Notes: generated by a model from the sequence alone, not told the origin. Counted from the stretch's first letter, positions 1 to 8,518 are shown. The stretch is DNA of 64,000 nucleotides from CAXBNB01 sp040151475 (GCF_040151475.1 NZ_JBDKWG010000146.1:201949-265948), one strand, 5' to 3'. Numbers and translations are program-made.

Positions 1-1121
1 GATCCGGTTCAATTGTTGATCAAAGACCGCTTGAAAAACAACATCCTGCCCTCTTGCATGGGTCTGTTCGATATTTCGATAGAAATCCGGGATGAAATTG
101 AAGTCATCAAAATTATTGTAGCGAGTGGCCCTGAAAAACCCTATTATGTAAAAAAATATGGTATGTCAGAAAAAGGAGCCTTCATACGGACGGGTAGTGC
201 CTGCGAGCCCATGCCTGTGAAGATGATCGAAACCCTCTTTGCCAAACGCACCCGCCATTCCATTGGAAAGGTCAGATCGCCCAGGCAGGACCTGGTCTTT
301 GAGCAACTCCACATTTACTACGATGCTGCCGGGAAACGACTCAACGAGCAGTTTGCCCCCAACCTGGAATTGCGCAATGAGGACGGTGACTACAACTATG
401 TGGCATATCTGATGGCAGACATCAACCGAATCTCGGTAAAGACCGCCAAATATAAGGGGTTGGATCGGGTGGATTTGATCGAAAACAACGAATATGGACA
501 TGCATCTTTAATCAAAGCCACAAAGCAGGTGCTGGAAAAAGTGGAACTGGAAAACAGAACCCTGACCCGGATCATCTCCCGCGAACGTGAAGAAACCCGC
601 TTGTGGAACCCCGTGGCATTACGGGAAGCTATAATCAATGCCTTTGTACACAATGATTATACCCGGGAAATTGCCCCGAAGTTTGAATTTTTCGCTGACC
701 GGCTGGAGATCACCTCTTACGGTGGCCTGCCGCAAGGATTGAGCCGGCAAGAGTTTTTCGAAGGGTTTTCCGTTCCCAGGAACAAGGAGATCATGCGCAT
801 TTTCAGAGACCTGGATCTGGTATCCCAAGGATATTGACAAGTTATGGAAAGGAATGTTTTCATTTTTCAGAAAACTTTCTAAGAATGGTTTTCCCGGTTA
901 ATGGTAAGGGGGTAGTAATAAATGAGGGATTAAATGAGGGATTAAATTCCCTGCTTGAGGCCATCCGGAAACATCCCGGCGTGCAGGCCAAAAAGCTGGT
1001 GGACATCCTGGGCGATCGTTCCGTGAAGACTGTAGAACGACAAATCTCACAATTGACCGACAGAGGTTTGGTAGAACGGAAAGGTAGTAGAAAAACAGGC
1101 GGCTATTGGCTCACAAGTTAA
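1..1121 (+). pseudogene. AlbA_2/HATPase-type transcriptional regulator, 5' truncated by the window and frameshifted
   Basis: The reading frame is open from base 1 and ends at 837. It has an AlbA_2-like part (GMSEKGAFIRTGS near 161-200) and an ATPase-like segment (LREAIINAFVHNDYT near 625-665), as in RecG-like/Schlafen-type ATP-binding regulators. The frame ends with RDLDLV-SQGY-stop. A second frame carries GSGIPRIL (813-836), then SYGKECFHFSENFLRM, a repeated INEGLNEGL linker and a winged-helix tail (about 960-1110) ending at 1121. Family members have these parts joined as FRDLDLVEQLGSGIPRIL, so the EQL stretch has been lost with a frame change around 811-822. The read-through order is otherwise intact, which suggests a recent lesion. 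A sequencing error is less likely because whole codons are missing. Function of the intact protein is unknown; members often sit in accessory or defence regions. Confidence 0.75.
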
Positions 1122-1213
1122 ATGTTTGGTATAGAATTGCAGCCAGATTGGTGAGAAGACGAAATGGACCGCCGCAAGTTTGTCTCCACTTTACAAAGTA
1201 AGTCACACAAAAA

Positions 1214-1553
1214 ATGAATACACCACCTGCCTACTCCTTCCAGGGCTTTTCAGGTAACTTTTTATATCGAAACGGATGTCGTAGAAAAAGACGGGGAAAA
1301 ATTAAACATACGACAACAACAAATACTTTCCCTGATAAAATCTTCGCCAGCCTTACAGCAAAGAAGTTATGGATTCCTCACAGGGAAATTGAAATGATGC
1401 CTATGAGCGATACGAGATCAAGGAAAATCATGCAGACATTCAGGAACCTGGATCCGATAGAGCAATTGGATTTTGACCAGCTATGACAGGGACTGCTTTC
1501 ATTTTTCTGAAAATTTTCTGAGAATGACATTTCCTGCCTTGGATGGCTTGTAG
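1214..1553 (+). pseudogene. Eroded second fragment of the same ATP-binding regulator family
   Basis: Different frames encode pieces resembling the gene just upstream. RKIMQTFRNLDPIEQL (about 1424-1468) matches KEIMRIFRDLDLV of the first copy. YDRDCFHFSENFLRMTFP (1483-1536, another frame) matches YGKECFHFSENFLRMVFP. A third frame near 1264-1395 reads YIETDVVEKDGEKLNIRQQQ, which may be a helix-turn-helix remnant of unrelated origin. No continuous frame joins the parts. This looks like a decayed paralogue or the leftover of a tandem duplication. Confidence 0.6.
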
Positions 1554-1573
1554 CTTTTTTGTATTTTCAGCCT

Positions 1574-1846
1574 ATGACACGAAGTGAATACATTACCAAA
1601 CACCAGGGTCTTTTTTGGTACACGCCCAAGGATAAATTAGCCGATATTTCGGACAGTTTTCTGGTAGAGACTATTTTGAACTATGGCAGCCTGGACGATG
1701 TAAAAGAACTATTTCGGGTAATGGGAATAAAAAATGCAGCAAAAGTATTTTTTGATTCGATTGCATTGAGTGAGCGGAGAAAAAACAATTACCACGAATT
1801 GACCCTGAATTATTTCACCTTGTTATTTGACCAATATGCACACTGA
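1574..1846 (+). CDS. DUF6922-like small protein, putative antitoxin partner
   Basis: A 90-residue soluble protein without a signal peptide. The frame opens at a TTG at 1559, but ATG 1574 (MTRSEYITKHQ) is the more likely start. The sequence (FWYTPKDKLADISDSFLVETILNYGSL and a C-terminal SERRKNNYHELTLNYF helix) resembles small proteins coded directly before AbiEii-type nucleotidyltransferases in Bacteroidota (assignment from memory). It overlaps the next gene by 11 bases, so the two are probably cotranslated. The antitoxin role is inferred from position only. Confidence 0.6.
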   Translation: MTRSEYITKHQGLFWYTPKDKLADISDSFLVETILNYGSLDDVKELFRVMGIKNAAKVFFDSIALSERRKNNYHELTLNYFTLLFDQYAH

Positions 1847-2420
1847 GATATTATCGACAAGGCAACAAGAGCTGCTCCCCTCCATCAACCAATTTAAAAG
1901 AAGTTTTTATCTGGTAGAGGGTACGGCCATCGGATTGCAGCTAGGACACCGCCGATCTATAGATTTTGATTTGTTCAGCCATACGAAACTGAACAAAACG
2001 AGAATAAAACAATGGCTTTCCGAAATCCCATACACCAAATCAACCCTTTTTGAAGATTTTGATCAAATGCATTTCAACATTAACAAAGTGAAGGTTACCT
2101 TTTTTCAGTATCCCTTTCCGGTAGAGCACCCCGTCAAGTGGGAAAATAACCTCACTATGCCGGATTTATTAACACTTGCGGCGATGAAAGCCTATGCGCT
2201 GGGGCGCAAGTCCAAATGGAAAGACTATGTGGATTTATATTTTTTGATTGGACACTATGCAATAACCGACATATCACGAAAAGCTAAAAGTATATTTGGG
2301 GAACTGTTTTCCGAGAAAATGTTTCTCCAACAATTGGCATTTCACAAAGACATTGATTATCAGGAAGCCGTGGAATACCTGGCCCCAAACCCACCCACAG
2401 AGCAGGGCTGTTGCATTTAA
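1836..2420 (+). CDS. AbiEii/AbiGii-type nucleotidyltransferase, C-terminus altered by an insertion
   Basis: The start is ATG 1836, overlapping the upstream partner; an earlier TTG at 1827 is also in frame. The nucleotidyltransferase signature GTAIGLQLGHRRSIDFDLF lies near residues 28-46, and LLTLAAMKAYALGRKSKWKDYVDLYFL is the usual downstream helix with the KxxDYVD motif. Such proteins are toxins of type IV toxin-antitoxin or abortive infection systems, or standalone NTases. The last five residues (QGCCI) are encoded by an inserted element at 2403-2534. Rejoining the flanks restores a frame that ends with GEIKNKLIQEATNIFD and a TGA at 2593-2595, so the original protein was 11 residues longer. 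The catalytic core is intact, so activity may persist. Confidence 0.75.
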   Translation: MHTEILSTRQQELLPSINQFKRSFYLVEGTAIGLQLGHRRSIDFDLFSHTKLNKTRIKQWLSEIPYTKSTLFEDFDQMHFNINKVKVTFFQYPFPVEHPVKWENNLTMPDLLTLAAMKAYALGRKSKWKDYVDLYFLIGHYAITDISRKAKSIFGELFSEKMFLQQLAFHKDIDYQEAVEYLAPNPPTEQGCCI

Positions 2421-2534
2421 AAAAGCAGGCTATCCCCAGACTTGTTCTGGGGTCTCTAAGTGATAGCAGTAATTCTAAAGGATGCCGCAACAGGTGCGGC
2501 AAGGCAGTTTTATTTTTAAATGCAACAGCCCTGA
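2403..2534. mobile_element. 132-bp MITE-like element with perfect 21-bp inverted termini
   Basis: The left terminus 2403-2423 (starting CAGGGCTGTTGCA) and the right terminus 2513-2533 are exact reverse complements over 21 bases. The element is flanked by the 10-base direct repeat ACCCACAGAG at 2393-2402 and 2535-2544, with one extra A on the right. Inside are two perfect hairpins: CCCCAGA/TCTGGGG (from 2434) and TGCCGCA/TGCGGCA (from 2483). It has no coding capacity. Removing the element plus one direct repeat restores the AbiEii-like reading frame, which proves it is an insertion. The parent transposase family is not identifiable from this window. Confidence 0.85.
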
Positions 2535-2595
2535 ACCCACAGAGGGGGAAATAAAAAATAAATTGATACAGGAAGCAACAAATATTTTTGATTGA

Positions 2596-2988
2596 GTGGC
2601 ATCCCGTACAAACGGGATCGGGGCGAATTCCATGCCTGCGTACCAGAATATCGTCACTACAGTATGCAGCCAATAAAACATACTTAACTTGACACTGGTG
2701 CTAAGTTAAGTGTACTGTGATTCCGCCCTAATAACCCAATAAATTCTAAAAAAGGGAGAGCAAAAAAACCGGTGGCTACTGGCCTGTAGTGAAATCTTGA
2801 TATAAATGGTGAAAAAGAAAATTAATCATCATCAAAAGAATTTCTGTTTTTAGCATGGAAATTCTTAGCTTTGCCCCTTTAAAAAATGAACGAAGAAAAT
2901 CATACAAGAAGACGACTTATCAAAAACCTCCCTTCAGATGCCGGGCGTGGGTAAGTAATCCATTACCTTCGCAGATCGAAATTAAAAA
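2596..2988. other. Intergenic region upstream of the polysaccharide locus
   Basis: No convincing gene is present in these 393 bases. A perfect hairpin ATCCCGT/ACGGGAT near 2609-2626 could terminate transcription from the AbiEii side, although no clear T-tract follows. The right half is AT-rich and holds a candidate promoter box at 2866-2873 ahead of the Wzz-like gene. Confidence 0.5.
2866..2873 (+). promoter_or_regulatory. Candidate -7 box TAGCTTTG of the polysaccharide operon
   Basis: TAGCTTTG followed by C matches the Bacteroidota -7 consensus TAnnTTTG. No clear -33 TTG lies 19-21 bases upstream. It would give a leader of about 110 bases before the ATG at 2989. Confidence 0.35.
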
Positions 2989-4155
2989 ATGGAAGAAAAT
3001 CCGGAAATAGAAGCTACCAAAAGCCAAGGGCAAGAGGCCAAGGGCCAAGGGCTAAAAGCCAATGGCCGAATAGTACAAGAAGACGAAATAGACCTGATCG
3101 AATTGGCAAAAACCATTTGGGCAGGGCGTAGGTTGATTGTAAAAATCACATCTGTATTTGTTATTTTAGGCTTAATTATCGCTTTTACAAGCAAAGTGGA
3201 ATATGAAGCTTCCTGCAAACTTCTGCCGGAAAGCCAGGAAGGTATGAAAAGCAGCCTGGGAGGATTAAGCGGACTGGCCGGATTGGCAGGTATCAACCTG
3301 GATATGGGAGGAGCAGGTGTATTGACTCCAGAATTGTATCCTGAAATTGCTAAAAGTTTGCCTTTCCAATTGCAAATTTTAAAAGACACCTTAACTTTTG
3401 AGAATCAAAATATCAGGACTACTGCATTTCATTACTTTAAGGAAATAGACAAACCAACCTTACTCGGCTATATCGCCAAATACACTATAGGATTACCTGG
3501 CTTAATTAAATCCATATTTACTGAAGATGCTGAAACAAATGAAATTATTCAAGCTAAAGATGAGCCTATTAGAATTTCTAAGGAAGACTGGAAACTAATA
3601 GAGTTATTTAAAGGCCGTATCAATATAAGTGTGGACAGCAAAAGTGGGATGATAGATATATCGGTAGAAATGCCAGATCCTTTGGCAGCTGCTTCACTTA
3701 CAGAAAAGGTAGTTGCCCTACTCACAGATGAAGTGACAGAATACAAAATAAATAAGGCTAGGAACAATTTAAATTTTGTTCAAGCCAGTTTCATAGATGC
3801 AAAAAAAGAATTTGAAACTATACATTTGGCGCTGGCTAAAATGACGGATCAAAACAGGAATGTGTCATCTGCCTTGGCTGAAATTGAATTACAAAGAATA
3901 CAAAATGAATATAACGTAGCTTTTGAAGTCTATAAGGGATTGGCTTCTCAAGTCGAGCAGGCTAAGATTAAGCTGAAAGAGGAGATGCCGGTGTTTACCG
4001 TATTGGAGCCGATTATTGTTCCTGTTGAAAAAAGCAATATGAGGAAACTACATATACTTATTATTTCAATACTATTAGGAGCTGCTCTTTCTGCTCTTTA
4101 TATAATTTTTAAAAATCCAATTTTAGGATTAATTTCAGATGTTACCAAAAATTGA
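2989..4155 (+). CDS. Wzz/GumC-like chain-length determinant protein
   Basis: A 388-residue inner membrane polysaccharide copolymerase, expected to set the chain length of the Wzy-made polymer. The Wzz domain starts near residue 33 (IDLIELAKTIWAGRR), followed by a first membrane segment (LIVKITSVFVILGLIIAF, about 46-63). A long periplasmic helical region follows, with a Gly-rich stretch near 92-110 (GGLSGLAGLAGINLDMGG) and a coiled coil near 260-320. The second membrane segment (LHILIISILLGAALSALYIIF) lies near the C-terminus. There is no BY-kinase domain. The first 30 residues are an unusual Gln/Gly/Lys-rich stretch encoded by an AAGGGCCAAGGGC-type repeat. It is the first gene of the locus, and its end overlaps the alternative start of the next gene. 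Confidence 0.85.
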   Translation: MEENPEIEATKSQGQEAKGQGLKANGRIVQEDEIDLIELAKTIWAGRRLIVKITSVFVILGLIIAFTSKVEYEASCKLLPESQEGMKSSLGGLSGLAGLAGINLDMGGAGVLTPELYPEIAKSLPFQLQILKDTLTFENQNIRTTAFHYFKEIDKPTLLGYIAKYTIGLPGLIKSIFTEDAETNEIIQAKDEPIRISKEDWKLIELFKGRINISVDSKSGMIDISVEMPDPLAAASLTEKVVALLTDEVTEYKINKARNNLNFVQASFIDAKKEFETIHLALAKMTDQNRNVSSALAEIELQRIQNEYNVAFEVYKGLASQVEQAKIKLKEEMPVFTVLEPIIVPVEKSNMRKLHILIISILLGAALSALYIIFKNPILGLISDVTKN

Positions 4156-4156
4156 T

Positions 4157-5167
4157 ATGTTTAATAACTCAACAATTCTTATTACAGGAGGTACTGGTTC
4201 CTTAGGAAAAGCTCTAACAAAGCACATTCTTCATAATTTTTCTGACATTAGAAAATTGATTATCTACTCAAGAGATGAGCAGAAGCAATTTCAAATGGCG
4301 CAGGAGTACCCATCAGATAAATTTCCTCAGATTCGGTTTTTAATTGGGGATGTGAGGGATAAGGAACGAATGGTTAGAGCGTTTAAGGGTGTTGACTATG
4401 TAATTCATGCTGCAGCAATGAAGCACGTTCCAATTGCTGAATACAATCCCGACGAATGTATCAAAACAAATATAGGAGGTGCAGAAAATGTCATTCACGC
4501 ATCCTTAGAAACGGGTGTGCAACGAGTTGTTGCATTGTCAACAGACAAAGCGTGTGCGCCTATAAACCTATATGGGGCCACTAAACTTACTTCAGATAAA
4601 TTATTCATAGCAGCTAATAATATAAAGGGAGATAACCCTATACGCTTTTCAGTTGTGCGATATGGTAATGTAATGGGCTCTAATGGCTCTGTGATTCCAT
4701 TTTTCCTGGCGAAAAAAACTGAAGGTAAATTGCCAATCACAGACCCTAATATGACACGGTTTAATATCTCATTACAGGGCGGAGTAGATATGGTAATGCA
4801 TGCACTGGAAAATGCTTGGGGTGGAGAATTATTTGTTCCTAAAATCCCGTCGTATAAAATTCTAGACGTTGCGGAGGCGATTGGTCCTGAGTGTGAAAAA
4901 CCAATAGTTGGAATTAGACCAGGAGAAAAAGTGCATGAAGAAATGATCACTGCTTCGGATTCATTTTACACTTATGACCTTGGAAAATATTACACCATCA
5001 TACCAGTCACTCATCAATGGTCAATTGAAGAATTTGTTAGAACATTTAGTGCTTCTAAAGTTTCCGAAGGATTTCGTTATAATTCAGGTGAAAACACAGA
5101 ATGGGAGACGGTTGAATCTTTGCGTAATCTTATCAAACAATATGTAGATGATACGTTTGAGGTATGA
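4157..5167 (+). CDS. pseB: UDP-GlcNAc 4,6-dehydratase (5-inverting), pseudaminic acid step 1
   Basis: A 336-residue short-chain dehydrogenase/reductase that converts UDP-GlcNAc to the 4-keto-6-deoxy-L-arabino sugar. The Rossmann motif TGGTGSLG lies at residues 10-17, the active-site segment STDKACAPINLYGATK near 127-142 holds the Lys and Tyr typical of short soluble PseB/FlaA1 enzymes, and RPGEKVHEEM lies near 255. ATG 4157 (MFNNSTILITGG) fits family N-termini; ATG 4139 is in frame but overlaps the Wzz gene by 17 bases. The gene overlaps pseC by 4 bases. The context of PseC, PseF and PseI homologues makes the assignment firm. Confidence 0.93.
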   Translation: MFNNSTILITGGTGSLGKALTKHILHNFSDIRKLIIYSRDEQKQFQMAQEYPSDKFPQIRFLIGDVRDKERMVRAFKGVDYVIHAAAMKHVPIAEYNPDECIKTNIGGAENVIHASLETGVQRVVALSTDKACAPINLYGATKLTSDKLFIAANNIKGDNPIRFSVVRYGNVMGSNGSVIPFFLAKKTEGKLPITDPNMTRFNISLQGGVDMVMHALENAWGGELFVPKIPSYKILDVAEAIGPECEKPIVGIRPGEKVHEEMITASDSFYTYDLGKYYTIIPVTHQWSIEEFVRTFSASKVSEGFRYNSGENTEWETVESLRNLIKQYVDDTFEV

Positions 5168-6360
5168 GCAAAATCATTCCATACGGCAAGCAGGATATAA
5201 AACAGGAGGATATTGATGCTGTAATTGAAACCCTGCAATCTGATTTTCTGACTCAAGGCCCCAAGATTGTAGAATTTGAGAATGCTTTTGCTGAATACGT
5301 CGGTTCAAAATATGGAGTTGCCGTGGCAAATGGTACTGCTGCGTTGCATTTATGTACGCTATCTCTAGGTGTTAAATCAGGAGATAAAGTCATTACAACA
5401 CCCATCACTTTTGCTGCTTCCGCTAATTGTGTTCGTTATTGTGGAGGTGAAGTTGTTTTTTCTGATATTGATCCAGAAACTTATTTGCTTGATATCAATA
5501 AAGTTCGGTTTTTATTGGAATCCTCGCCTAAAGGAACCTATCAAGGAATTATTCCTGTTGATTTTGGCGGTAGGCCAGTGGATTTGGAAGAGTTTAAAAA
5601 ACTAGCAGACGAGTTCGATCTTTGGATCATTGAAGATGCCTGCCATGCTCCAGGAGGATACTTCTATGATAGTCAGGAAAAGAAGCAATCGTGTGGGAGT
5701 GGATCCTATGCTGATCTGGCTATATTTTCTTTTCATCCCGTAAAGCACATTGCTGCGGGTGAGGGTGGCATGGTCACAACCAATGATGAGGCACTTTACA
5801 AAAGGTTGTTGAAATTAAGAACCCATGGAATCACCAAAGATGATTCTACTTTTGTGAACGATAAGGCTTTGGCCTATGGAGATAGGTTAGTAGAAGAGGA
5901 TTGGCCTGGCTGGTACATGGAAATGCAAGAACTAGGATATAACTATCGGTTAACAGATTTTCAAGCAGCTCTCGGAAAGAGCCAACTTTCTAGAGCAAGT
6001 GAAGGCCTAAAACGAAGAAGAGAAATTGCAAACATGTATTATGAGGCGTTCAAGGATTTGGACTTCATAAAAGGACAGTCTGGAGTTGTTGAAGGGCATG
6101 CCTATCATCTTTATGTGATAGAGGTCGAAGACAGAACAGGGCTTTATAATTATTTGAGAAGCAAAAATATTTTTGCCCAAATACATTATTTACCAGTTCA
6201 TCTAATGCCATATTATCAACAATTTGGGTGGAAAGAGCAAGATATGGCGTATGCAGAAGCTTACTATTCTAGGTGCTTAAGTTTGCCTATGTTTCCCTCA
6301 TTGTTAGATGAAGATTTAGAATATGTAATTAATTCCATCAGTAAATTCTACTATGGCTAA
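5164..6360 (+). CDS. pseC: UDP-4-keto-6-deoxy-L-AltNAc aminotransferase, pseudaminic acid step 2
   Basis: A 398-residue DegT/DnrJ/EryC1-type PLP aminotransferase that transfers the C4 amino group to the PseB product. Visible motifs are NGTAALHL near 57-64, EDACHAPGG near 157-165, and the Schiff-base segment FSFHPVKHIAAGEGG with the catalytic Lys near residue 194. Length is normal for PseC. The start overlaps pseB by 4 bases (ATGA) and the end overlaps pseF, so these are translationally coupled. Confidence 0.93.
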   Translation: MSKIIPYGKQDIKQEDIDAVIETLQSDFLTQGPKIVEFENAFAEYVGSKYGVAVANGTAALHLCTLSLGVKSGDKVITTPITFAASANCVRYCGGEVVFSDIDPETYLLDINKVRFLLESSPKGTYQGIIPVDFGGRPVDLEEFKKLADEFDLWIIEDACHAPGGYFYDSQEKKQSCGSGSYADLAIFSFHPVKHIAAGEGGMVTTNDEALYKRLLKLRTHGITKDDSTFVNDKALAYGDRLVEEDWPGWYMEMQELGYNYRLTDFQAALGKSQLSRASEGLKRRREIANMYYEAFKDLDFIKGQSGVVEGHAYHLYVIEVEDRTGLYNYLRSKNIFAQIHYLPVHLMPYYQQFGWKEQDMAYAEAYYSRCLSLPMFPSLLDEDLEYVINSISKFYYG

Positions 6361-7039
6361 TCTTTGTATAATACCAGCTAGAGGTGGAAGTAAGCGTATA
6401 CCAAGAAAAAATATTAAACCATTTCTTGGTAAGCCCATAATAGCATATTCGATTGAAACTGCCCTTAATTCTGCCCTTTTTGATGAGGTAATGGTTTCAA
6501 CTGATGATGAGGAGATCATCATCGTAGCTCAAAAGTATGGAGCTAACGTCCCATTTAAGAGGAGTGATAAAAATGCTAATGATTTTGCCACAACAGTGGA
6601 TGTAATTCAAGAGGTACTATCTATGTACAAGAAAGTAGAGAGAGAGTTCGATTATGTGTGTTGCATTTATCCGACAGCCCCTTTTATTAACGCTAAAACA
6701 TTAAATGACGGGTATGATAAACTTATCAGTGAAAAAAGAGTATCTGTATTTCCGGTTGTGAATTTTAGTTATCCAATTTGGCGTGGGCTTAAAATCAAAG
6801 AAGATGGGGGAATTGGAATGGTTTGGCCTGAATACCTTGATGCAAGGTCTCAAGACTTGAAAAAGGTCTATCATGATGCAGGGCAATGGTACTGGTTAAA
6901 TTGTAGATCATTTGAGAGTGAAAGGAGCTTATTTAATTCAAACTCAGGATGCATCCATATGGATGAGATGTCAGTTCAAGATATTGATTCAGATATTGAT
7001 TGGAAATTAGCTGAGATGAAATTTCAGCTTAATAGATAA
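6353..7039 (+). CDS. pseF: CMP-pseudaminic acid synthetase
   Basis: A 228-residue cytidylyltransferase that activates the finished nonulosonic acid with CTP. The N-terminal signature IPARGGSKRIPRKN (residues 7-20) and STDDEEI near 49 are those of NeuA/PseF enzymes. The order (after PseC, before PseH-like) is the usual one in pseudaminate clusters, which favours PseF over NeuA. It overlaps pseC by 8 bases. A 55-base gap follows before the acetyltransferase. Confidence 0.9.
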   Translation: MANLCIIPARGGSKRIPRKNIKPFLGKPIIAYSIETALNSALFDEVMVSTDDEEIIIVAQKYGANVPFKRSDKNANDFATTVDVIQEVLSMYKKVEREFDYVCCIYPTAPFINAKTLNDGYDKLISEKRVSVFPVVNFSYPIWRGLKIKEDGGIGMVWPEYLDARSQDLKKVYHDAGQWYWLNCRSFESERSLFNSNSGCIHMDEMSVQDIDSDIDWKLAEMKFQLNR

Positions 7040-7094
7040 AATCTTAAGACATAAGGTTATTCAAACTATATGAATAGCTTGATTAGAAGTGTAA

Positions 7095-7655
7095 GTGAAA
7101 GGATATAAAATACTTAAAAGGCAAAAGTTTGTTTCTGGTGACTACTCAATTGTTCCAATTAGGTTGGATGATAGGTATGATGTAATGAAATGGAGGAATG
7201 AGCAGATTTATCATCTACGCCAAAATAGACCACTGACTAAAAAAGATCAAGATTACTATTTTAAAAACGTACTTTCAAAGCTTTTTGAAGAAGTGAGACC
7301 TAATCAAGCTCTTTTTTCATATCTGCAAAAAGATACTTGCATTGGTTATGGTGGTCTAGTACACATCAATTGGATTGACAAGAATGCTGAAATTTCATTC
7401 ATTATGGATACAGAGCTAGAAAAGAAAAGTTTTCATTCAAATTGGACAAAATTTTTAAGTCTGATTGAAGAGGTAGCCTTTAAAGATTTAAATCTTCATA
7501 AGATATATGTTTATGCTTTTGATTTAAGACCTCATTTATATAAAGCGTTAGAACAGAATAAATATTTTCCAGATGCAAGGCTTAAAGAGCATTGTTTTTT
7601 TAACAATAAATACATTGACGTTGTGATTTTTTCTAAACTGAGTTCAGAAAAATGA
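7095..7655 (+). CDS. pseH: GNAT acetyltransferase, PseH-like
   Basis: A 186-residue GNAT-fold protein expected to acetylate the 4-amino group of the PseC product with acetyl-CoA. MKWRNEQIYHLRQNRPLT near residues 31-48 is typical of the Bacteroidota acetyltransferases in nonulosonic acid clusters, and IGYGGLVHINW near 90-101 is the central strand. An in-frame TAA lies just upstream of GTG 7095, so the start must be this GTG or a later codon. A 12-codon ATG mini-frame (7070-7108) runs through the start in another frame. The formyltransferase follows with a 4-base overlap. The acceptor is inferred from context. Confidence 0.75.
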   Translation: MKGYKILKRQKFVSGDYSIVPIRLDDRYDVMKWRNEQIYHLRQNRPLTKKDQDYYFKNVLSKLFEEVRPNQALFSYLQKDTCIGYGGLVHINWIDKNAEISFIMDTELEKKSFHSNWTKFLSLIEEVAFKDLNLHKIYVYAFDLRPHLYKALEQNKYFPDARLKEHCFFNNKYIDVVIFSKLSSEK

Positions 7656-8518
7656 AGATTGCATTATTAATAAGCGGTCAGCTTGGTCACCTAGTATTCA
7701 AAAAAATATTCTCATTAGAAAATATTGTAGCAGTATTTACTGATAATAATTCAAAAGAGATTATAGCAAAGTGTGAAGAGTATGGGATATCATATTTTGT
7801 AGGAAACCCGCGAAAAGGAAAAGCTTCTCAATTTATTTTTGGAAAAAAAATAGAGATTATTCTATCAGTTAATTACCTGTTTCTTATTGAACAAGACCTG
7901 ATCGAATGGCCAACTAAGTTAGCTTTAAATGTTCATGGTTCGTTACTTCCAAGGTATCGAGGACGAACGCCTCACGTTTGGGCAATTATTAATAATGAGC
8001 AACAAACAGGAATAACAGTACATGTCATAGAAGAATCATGCGATACTGGTGATATTTTAGCACAAGAACGGATTGCTATAGCTGATGATGATACTGGCAA
8101 TGATTTATTATTAAAGTATCAAGAAGTCTATCCTATAATTATTGAAAAAGTATTTCAGGACATCAAATTGGATAGATTACATCGCGTTAAACAAGATGAT
8201 TCAAAAGCTACATTTTTTGGAAAACGTGTTCCTGAAGATGGGAAAATAAATTGGAATTGGCAAAAGGAAAGAATTAGGAATTGGGTAAGAGCATTGGCAC
8301 ATCCTTATCCTGGTGCATTTTCGATCCATAATGGTAAAAAAATTATTATTGATAAAGTTGAATTTTCGAATGCGGGCTTTGATTATTCATTTCCTAATGG
8401 AATGATAATTAATGCGGAAAATGAGATTATAGTAAAAAGTCCAAACGGTGCAATTAAATTATCCCAATTTCGTGATTCAAATAAATGTTTTTTTAAAAAA
8501 GGTGAAATTTTAAAATAG
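7652..8518 (+). CDS. Sugar N-formyltransferase-like protein in the pseudaminate block
   Basis: A 288-residue member of the formyl-tetrahydrofolate-dependent transferase superfamily (Fmt, ArnA N-domain, sugar N-formyltransferases). The core holds NVHGSLLPRYRGRTPHVWAI (about 92-111), with the catalytic N-x-H and SLLPxxRG loop, and ITVHVIEESCDTGDIL (about 119-134), with the HxxxxxxD metal/folate region. The C-terminal part (about 195-270) resembles the Fmt C domain. It sits between the acetyltransferase and PseI, where many clusters carry PseG. It probably N-formylates the amino sugar, giving an N-formyl pseudaminic acid. A tRNA-formylating Fmt is less likely because of the context and divergence. 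Confidence 0.75.
   Translation: MKIALLISGQLGHLVFKKIFSLENIVAVFTDNNSKEIIAKCEEYGISYFVGNPRKGKASQFIFGKKIEIILSVNYLFLIEQDLIEWPTKLALNVHGSLLPRYRGRTPHVWAIINNEQQTGITVHVIEESCDTGDILAQERIAIADDDTGNDLLLKYQEVYPIIIEKVFQDIKLDRLHRVKQDDSKATFFGKRVPEDGKINWNWQKERIRNWVRALAHPYPGAFSIHNGKKIIIDKVEFSNAGFDYSFPNGMIINAENEIIVKSPNGAIKLSQFRDSNKCFFKKGEILK

Noticed and set aside
30..1121. Two separate genes rather than one broken gene
   Set aside because: The second frame starts mid-domain (GSGIPRIL, SYGKECFHFSENF), and both parts line up in order with one family.
2284..2673. A 129-codon minus-strand frame spanning the inserted element
   Set aside because: It crosses the MITE-like element and the end of the AbiEii-like gene, and its Cys/His-rich translation has no family-like pattern.
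5369..5605. A 78-codon frame inside pseC
   Set aside because: It is a shadow of the well-supported pseC reading frame on the same strand.
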